The position numbers were made by a program, and so were the translations under genes. Positions 58,231 through 64,000 of a stretch of 64,000 bases of DNA are shown here, piece by piece; within the stretch, counting starts at the first letter, position 1, and the number at the start of each line of letters is the position of its first letter. Under the pieces are notes generated by a model, which made no database searches, was not told where the DNA came from, and worked only from the letters and a program-made list of their open reading frames with translations. Origin of the DNA: Sesamum alatum. Lineage: Eukaryota; Streptophyta; Magnoliopsida; Lamiales; Pedaliaceae. The DNA lies in contig JACGWO010000004.1 in the NCBI GenBank assembly GCA_034509735.1, positions 10,831,395-10,895,394 of the forward strand, in the 5' to 3' direction.

Positions 58231-60960
58231 AGTATATCTTAACCAAAATGATACTGAGAAAAGATAATTTACCTAAAACTCTTTGTTTTGAAGGTCGCCA
58301 CCCACGACACAAAAAGTAGCAACACAGACAAATTTAATCAGTTGCAATAACTTACACGAACTAATGCAGGCTTACAAACAGCTTTGACATCTGGTTCAAA
58401 GGAGATACTTGCCCATAAACATCTAAATCATGTTGTCACTTTAGAATGTTGATCCCAGAATAATAAAAACATCATAAAAAGAATTAAATAAAAGCAACTA
58501 AGATCTGAACTAATCAGGCCATATTTATAATACAAATTTCAAGAATAGTTAGATGCATTTTTCTGCATTAAAACATCACTATCTTGCTGCACTTAAAGAA
58601 GAAAAACAACAGCCATTTTCAGCAAAAAACTAGCTGCTGTTTACATGCAGTTAATGCAGAAAACGGAGCAGTTTTGTGAAGAAAAAATTACTACAATTTT
58701 CATGCTGAAATAAACACGTAATAGAGATTAGATTGGGTGACCAAAGGGAAGATGCTTGCTCTTACAAATCTAACTCATGTGGTCAATGACAATGTTAATT
58801 CCCGAATGTTAAAAACATCATTTATATAATTAAATAAAATCAAAGATCATATAGATCCATGAAAAAATAGGGGAGGTGAGCATGAATCCGAAAACAAAGA
58901 ATGATACTAAGGAAAGAAAACTTGCTTAAAACTCTGCGTAATGATAAAAATGAGTGCAATGATTGATGTCACATAATAAGATTACAATAAATATATAAAT
59001 TGAGGCCGACAACAAGAATGATAATCCAGGAAAGAAAACTTACCCAAAACTCAGTGCACCGAGGGATCCACAATCGATATTATGAGGAATCCAAGAAAAA
59101 TTGGAGAACTAAGCATAAATCCGCCGACAAGAATGATAACTGAGAAAAAGAAGTTTACCTAAAACTTGGTGTATTGAAGGTTCCCACCCACAACACAAAA
59201 AGTAGCAGCACACAACTAGCACAGACAAACTTAATCAGTTGCAATAACTTACACGAATTAATGTAGGCTTACTTTGACATCTGTTTCAAAAAAGAATACG
59301 AAATACTATGTGTAGGACGCTTTAATAAATTAGTCGAACCCAAGGGTCCAAAGAAAAGCTGCTTGCCCTTAAAAATCTAAATCATGTTGTCACTTTAGAA
59401 TATTAATTCCCGAATAGGAAAACATTATAAATAGAAGTAAATAAAAACTACACAGCGAACAAAATTATACAAACTAAGTGATGAAGCAATAGAGTTTCAA
59501 GAATAAAAATACTAACTAATTAGACCATAATTATAATATCAAATTTCAAGAACATAATTACGTTTTCTGCATTAAAATATCGTTGTTTTGCTGCATTTAA
59601 AGTAGAAAAACAGGAGCCATTTTCAACAAAAGAATGTTTTTCTGCAATTATTGCAATAAAAGGAGCAGTTTTCTGGAGAAAAAATATTGCAATTTTCATG
59701 CTAAAAGAAACACATAATGGAGATTAGATTGTGTGACCAAAGCTAAGATGTTGCTCTTACAAATCCAACTCATGTGGTCAATGAAGAATGTTAGATCATG
59801 AATGTTCGAAAACATCACAAATCTAACTCATGTGGTCAATGAAGAATGTTAATTCATGAATGTTCCGAAACATCATATATATATAATTAAATAAAAACTT
59901 CAAAATGAACATAATTGTACAAACTAAGTGGTGAAGCAATAAAGTTCCAAAAACAAAGATAATAATTATCAGGCCATGATTATCATGCCAATTTCATGAA
60001 TGACATCATATATTTTTGTTTGTGAAATTTGTGATAGAATATTGCAAGAATATGGGTGCAGTGTCAGATATCATATTAATATGAGTGACCAATCAAGATC
60101 ACATAGAATAAAAAAAAACAGGGGAATGATACTAAGGAGAGAAAAAACACGCTTAAAACTCTGTGCACTGGCGGGGAACTTTCCACGCACAACAGAAAAT
60201 CAGTGAATAATAAGAATATGAATGCAGTTGTTGATGTCACATAATAAGATTATAAGGGAGCTAGGCATCAGGCTGACAACAAGAAAACTTACCCAAAATT
60301 CGGTGCACTGAAGGTTCCACGACCAGGACTACATACAATCCAAGAAAAACTAGGGAACGAAGCATTAGTCCGCCAACAAGATGATAACTGAGACAAGAAA
60401 TTACCTAAAACTCGGTGTATTGAAGGTTCCTACCACAACACAAAAGGTAGCAGCACACAACTAGCAAAAACAAACTTAATCAGTTGCAATGACTTACACA
60501 AACAAAACACGGGCTTACAAAAAGCTTTGACATCTGATTCAAAAAAGTGAACAAAATACTATGTACAAGATGCTTTAAATTAGTTGAACCCACGGGTCCA
60601 AAGCAAGATGCTTGCCTTTAAAAATCTAAATCATGCTGTAATTCCCGAATAATAGAAACATCATAAATAGAATTAAATAAAAACTACAAAGTGAACAGAA
60701 TTATACAAACTAAGTGGTGAAGCAACTGAGTTTCAAGAACAAAGATACTAACTAATCAAGCCGTCATTATAATACCAATTTCAAGAATATAATTACATGC
60801 ATTTTTCAGCATTAAAGCATCGCTATTTTGTTGCATTTTAAAGCAGAAAAACAGCAGGCATTTTTAGCAAAAACATAGCTACTGTTTTTCGTCAGTTAAT
60901 GCGAAAAAGGAGCAATTTTCTAAAGAAAAAATTACTGCAATTTTCCTGCTGCAAGAAATT
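58231..60960. repeat. Unidentified ~1.2-kb tandem repeat outside the satellite
   Basis: Two and a half diverged copies of a unit. A short motif (core ttacctaaaactcggtgtat, then tgaaggttcc) occurs about seven times, near 58270, 58920, 59040, 59155, 60150, 60288 and 60400, so the 3-motif clusters at 58.92-59.16 and 60.15-60.40 kb repeat the same spacing. After each cluster come shared words such as cagttgcaataacttacac, tgacatctg and gcattaaaacatc, and stretches with gcagaaaa and tttctgcatt. A ~60-bp tandem duplication lies at 59760-59880. On the minus strand the motif ends in gggtaagt, like a splice donor, so this could be the repeated interior of an unrecognised gene or element. Confidence 0.6.
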
Positions 60961-61545
60961 CTTGTGGTTACGCTGTTGCACTTCTATGATTTTAGAAGCA
61001 AGACAATTTTCTCTTCTCTTAACAAAACCAAGAACCCAAGATTAATTGGCCTTCAATGAACTGAACCTGAAATTGTTGTGGCACAAAACGGAGGTTGAGG
61101 AATTGGAAAGGTACAGAGGAGAACCACTCCTACAAGTAAAAGGTAAAAGTCTCAAATACAGAAAACCAAATCCTTTCTTCCAATCATCCTTCCAAGGTTA
61201 ACCGGTAGATCAAAATAAAGAATATTTAACAGTATCTGCTGCAGCTTCGGGATTACATGTGATGGCTTTCCATCAAATGTCACCAAGTAGACAGGAAAAT
61301 ACCAATAAAAGTGGGAACAAAAAGAAACTACATCAGAAATGTCCACAGTTAATAGAAGTAATCAGGAGGGCAAATGAAATATTGAGAAAAACAAAAACTA
61401 TTACACTAGTATTTGCATATTGTGACCAAGAAGCCGAAAGTAGGGACGCCAAAATTATAGAAGTTAAAGATACACTAAACTGAGACAAACCCTTTCAAAA
61501 AAATACAAACTAATTGTCATTTAATCCTCCATATAGACCTATGAA
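60961..61545. other. Unassigned DNA between the 1.2-kb repeat and CRM copy 3
   Basis: About 585 bp, less AT-rich than its left neighbour. Short frames exist on both strands (for example minus 61346-61152), but none has a domain I recognise. Possibly exon sequence of a minus-strand gene; unproven. Confidence 0.4.
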
Positions 61546-61550
61546 TCAAG

Positions 61551-62382
61551 TGATATGGTATCGACCATGGGTGGCCCGATCTTCACGACGTAGGCTTGAA
61601 ATGGATAAAGAGGTCCGTGACCTGAGGAATGCAAATAGCCAACCAACGTTATTGGAACGTGACCTGCTACTTAGAACATTCAACCAACCACGAGCACGAG
61701 TAAACCAATCCACACAACGACACACTTGGGTCGAGCACGAATTGGGGGCTTTGTGACTTTGAATCACCAACCTAATATGCTAGATTGACAAAGCAAAGCT
61801 TCACTAAAGCTGAAAATAGGATATAAACTCTTCAAAATATGAGAACTCTCTCTCAATATTTCTTAAACTTGGATAAATCTTGGTTGTTCTCGTTTGTATG
61901 CTGATACATGCCTTTTATAGGCCTAAAACACTTCCAAATTGACCACACATAACCCCAAGTGACTCCTTGGTGGATGTACATTCAATAATTAGTCAAAATA
62001 TGACTAAAAACTATGCATTCTTGGTCAAAAACGAGTAAAAACTATGGTCTTCCATGTGAATCCGAAAATTGGTGCATTGTATGTGATAAATGCACTTTGA
62101 ATGTGATTAAGAAGTCTTCCTTGATCACTTGGCTGCACTTGGACGAATTTGGGCTCTTATTATGGGCTTCCTTGGGCTTGAATTATTGAAATTAAGCACT
62201 CATGTTGGGCCTCCAATTGTGACTTGATCCCATTAGCAAATATTAAGTTGGATTGGGCTTGAATTGCTTCTTGCATTCTCTTCAACCTTCCTCTTGTCAT
62301 TGGCCCACTTCCAATTGTTAAGTCTTGGTGCAATTGATCGTGAACGCCTTTAGCTCGTTGGATGCCCTCAGTGTTCTCATCA
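61551..62382 (-). repeat. 3' LTR of CRM copy 3
   Basis: 832 bp. On the minus strand it starts TGATGAGAAC after the polypurine tract (62383-62395) and ends ACCATATCA at 61551. Its first ~220 bp carry the end of the pol frame (stop at 62160). TATA box tataaaagg lies near 61913-61921 on the minus strand. Confidence 0.9.
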
Positions 62383-64000
62383 TCCTCCCCCTCTTGAAAA
62401 GGAGTCGTCCTCGACTCTTCATTATCTGTATCATAAAAAGGAGAAAGATCAGAAACATTAAAAGTAGCACTCACTCCATACTCACCGGGCAATTCAAGCT
62501 TGTAAGCATTGTCATTGATCCTTTCAAGGACTCGAAATGGTCCATCCCCTCTTGGCATGAGCTTGGACTTCCGTTTGTCTGGAAACCTCTCTTTTCTAAG
62601 ATGCAACCAGACTAAGTCCCCTGGTTCAAAGATAACTCGTTTTCTTCCCTTGTTTGCACGGTTCACGTACTGTTGAGTCATCCTCTCAATATTACTTTTT
62701 GCCTTCTCATGGATTTGCTTAACAAATTCAGCACGTTTCTTTCCATCCATGTTTATTCTCTCCTGCAAAGGCAAAGGAGTTAAATCAATAGGTGCAAGAG
62801 GATTAAAACCATAAACAATTTGAAACGGCGAAAACTTAGTAGTAGAATGGACAACCCTATTGTAAGCAAACTCGACGTGCGGTAGACACTCTTCCCAACT
62901 CCTCAAGTTCTTCTTCACAATTATTCGCAACAAAGTTGAAAGTGTCCTATTGACCACCTCGGTTTGCCCGTCAGTTTGAGGATGACAAGTAGTAGAGAAA
63001 AGTAACTTAGTTCCAAGCTTGCCCCACAAAGTTTTCCAAAAGTAGCTAAGGAACTTGGCATCTCGATCAGACACTATAGTCCTTGGCATACCATGGAGCC
63101 TCACAACTTCCTGAAAGAAAAGATTAGCAATATTAGAGGCATCATCAACTTTATGGCATGCAATGAAGTGTGCCATTTTGGAAAATCTGTCAACAACAAC
63201 AAAAATAGAATCTCTTCCCCTCTTAGACCTAGGCAATCCCAAAACAAAGTCCATTGAAATATCTTCCCAAGGTACACTGGGAATAGGGAGGGGCATGTAC
63301 AATCCATGAGGATTAAGCTTTGATTTTGCCTTATGACAAACTATGTATTTCCCCACAAATTTCTCAACATCTCTACGCATCTTGGGCCAATAAAAGTGTT
63401 CACTCAAGACTCCCAAAGTCTTAGAAATACCAAAGTGACCCATCAAACCCCCAGAATGTGCTTCCTTTAACAATAACAAACGAGTTGAACAATTAGGAAC
63501 ACAAAGCTGGTTGGCTCGAAATAAAAAACCCATCATGCAAATAGAATTTGTCCCATCCGTTGCTTGGGGTGCAATTTCCAAATGCTTCACCAAAATCAAC
63601 ATCATTAGTATACAGATCTTTGATGAACTCAAAGCCAAGAATTTTAGCATCTAACATTGAAAGTAAATCATACCTTCTTGAAAGTGCATCAGCAACAATG
63701 TTCTCCTTACCTTTCTTGTGTTTGATCACATATGGAAACGACTCAATAAACTCTATCCACTTTGCATGTCGTCGGCTAAGCTTGCTTTGACTTTTAATAT
63801 ACTTGAGTGCTTCATGATCAGAATGTATCACAAACTCTTTTGGCCACAAATAATGTTGCCAAGTTTCTAATACTCTAACCAATGCATAAAGCTCCTTGTC
63901 ATATGTGGGGTAGTTAAGTGTCGGCCCACTTAGCTTCTCGCTGAAATATGCAATCGGTCTACCTCCTTGCAAAAGAACTCCTCCTATGCCAATCCCACTT
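62160..64000 (-). pseudogene. pol: pol (RNase H and integrase) of CRM copy 3, partial at window edge
   Basis: Reads from the edge: RNase H ([39 protein letters not shown]), linker, integrase zinc finger, integrase core and C-terminal domain with the [14 protein letters not shown] tail, ending at 62160 inside the 3' LTR. Integrase catalytic residues are present: Asp in [10 protein letters not shown], Asp in VSDRDAKFL and Glu in QTEVVNRTL. One frameshift, an extra T in a T-run near 63524, separates the RNase H frame (63972-63493) from the integrase frame (to 62160). In the zinc finger the first Cys of the usual CX2C appears as Tyr (KYIVCHKAK), which may weaken zinc binding. Apart from these two changes, the region is intact. 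The rest of pol and gag lie outside the window. Confidence 0.9.
62383..62395 (-). promoter_or_regulatory. Polypurine tract of CRM copy 3
   Basis: aagagggggagga on the minus strand, identical to copy 1, directly before the LTR start. Confidence 0.85.

Larger units (their letters stand above)
61551..64000 (-). mobile_element. CRM-type Ty3/gypsy retrotransposon, copy 3, 3' part on the minus strand
   Basis: From the 3' LTR end at 61551 leftward-reading to the window edge at 64000. It contains the 3' LTR, polypurine tract and the pol gene from RNase H to the end, and it is the best-preserved CRM coding sequence here. The 5 bp outside the LTR are tcaag (61546-61550); the matching copy should lie beyond the window if the element is complete. 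It lies outside the satellite block, in opposite orientation to copies 1 and 2. Confidence 0.93.

Noticed and set aside
60000..61483. Short frames at 60000-60206 (+), 61152-61346 (-) and 61259-61483 (+)
   Set aside because: No domain recognised and no codon or splice support; kept only as unassigned DNA.
57610..61545. Helitron or other rolling-circle element in the non-satellite region
   Set aside because: No helicase coding, and no TC...CTRR end with a hairpin that I could see.

Overview
The window reads as a flowering-plant, probably eudicot, nuclear sequence from a centromeric or pericentromeric satellite array. Roughly 25 kb is one tandem satellite with monomers of about 308-335 bp, in six blocks separated by transposable elements. 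All recognisable coding sequence belongs to those elements: three Ty3/gypsy copies of the CRM (centromeric chromovirus) type, three L1-type LINE copies and one PIF/Harbinger DNA transposon. I saw no ordinary host gene, tRNA, rRNA or telomere repeat. The species cannot be named from the sequence.

Layout: 1-9171 satellite, the first ~4.9 kb in a clear higher-order repeat (6 monomers, ~1.96 kb). 9172-14497 CRM copy 1, heavily deleted. 14498-17042 satellite. 17043-25811 CRM copy 2, complete from LTR to LTR with a CCTAG target duplication and itself split by a 5'-truncated LINE (19492-21318). 25812-30723 satellite. 30724-34925 LINE copy 2. 34926-37387 satellite. 37388-45367 an ~8 kb Harbinger element with a transposase pseudogene between two Myb/SANT-like genes, plus ~3.5 kb of non-coding DNA. 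45368-45523 satellite. 45524-51876 near-full-length LINE copy 3 with a 15-bp target duplication. 51877-57609 satellite, more irregular. 57610-61550 AT-rich non-satellite DNA with its own ~1.2 kb repeats. 61551-64000 the 3' end of CRM copy 3 on the minus strand, running off the window.

How the parts fit: CRM elements are known for preferring centromeric chromatin, so their presence in and beside a satellite with higher-order structure suggests centromere or former centromere. Order is strong on the left and decays to the right, and the array stops near 57.6 kb, so the window may run from a homogenised part of the array to its edge. Almost every element gene is broken (stops, frameshifts, deletions).

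The observations I rate highest are: CRM copy 1 lacks two internal segments whose ends coincide with splice-site-like sequences; the Harbinger element has two Myb/SANT-like genes that share an intron position; the satellite has nested higher-order structure; and the CRM pol frame runs about 220 bp into the 3' LTR.
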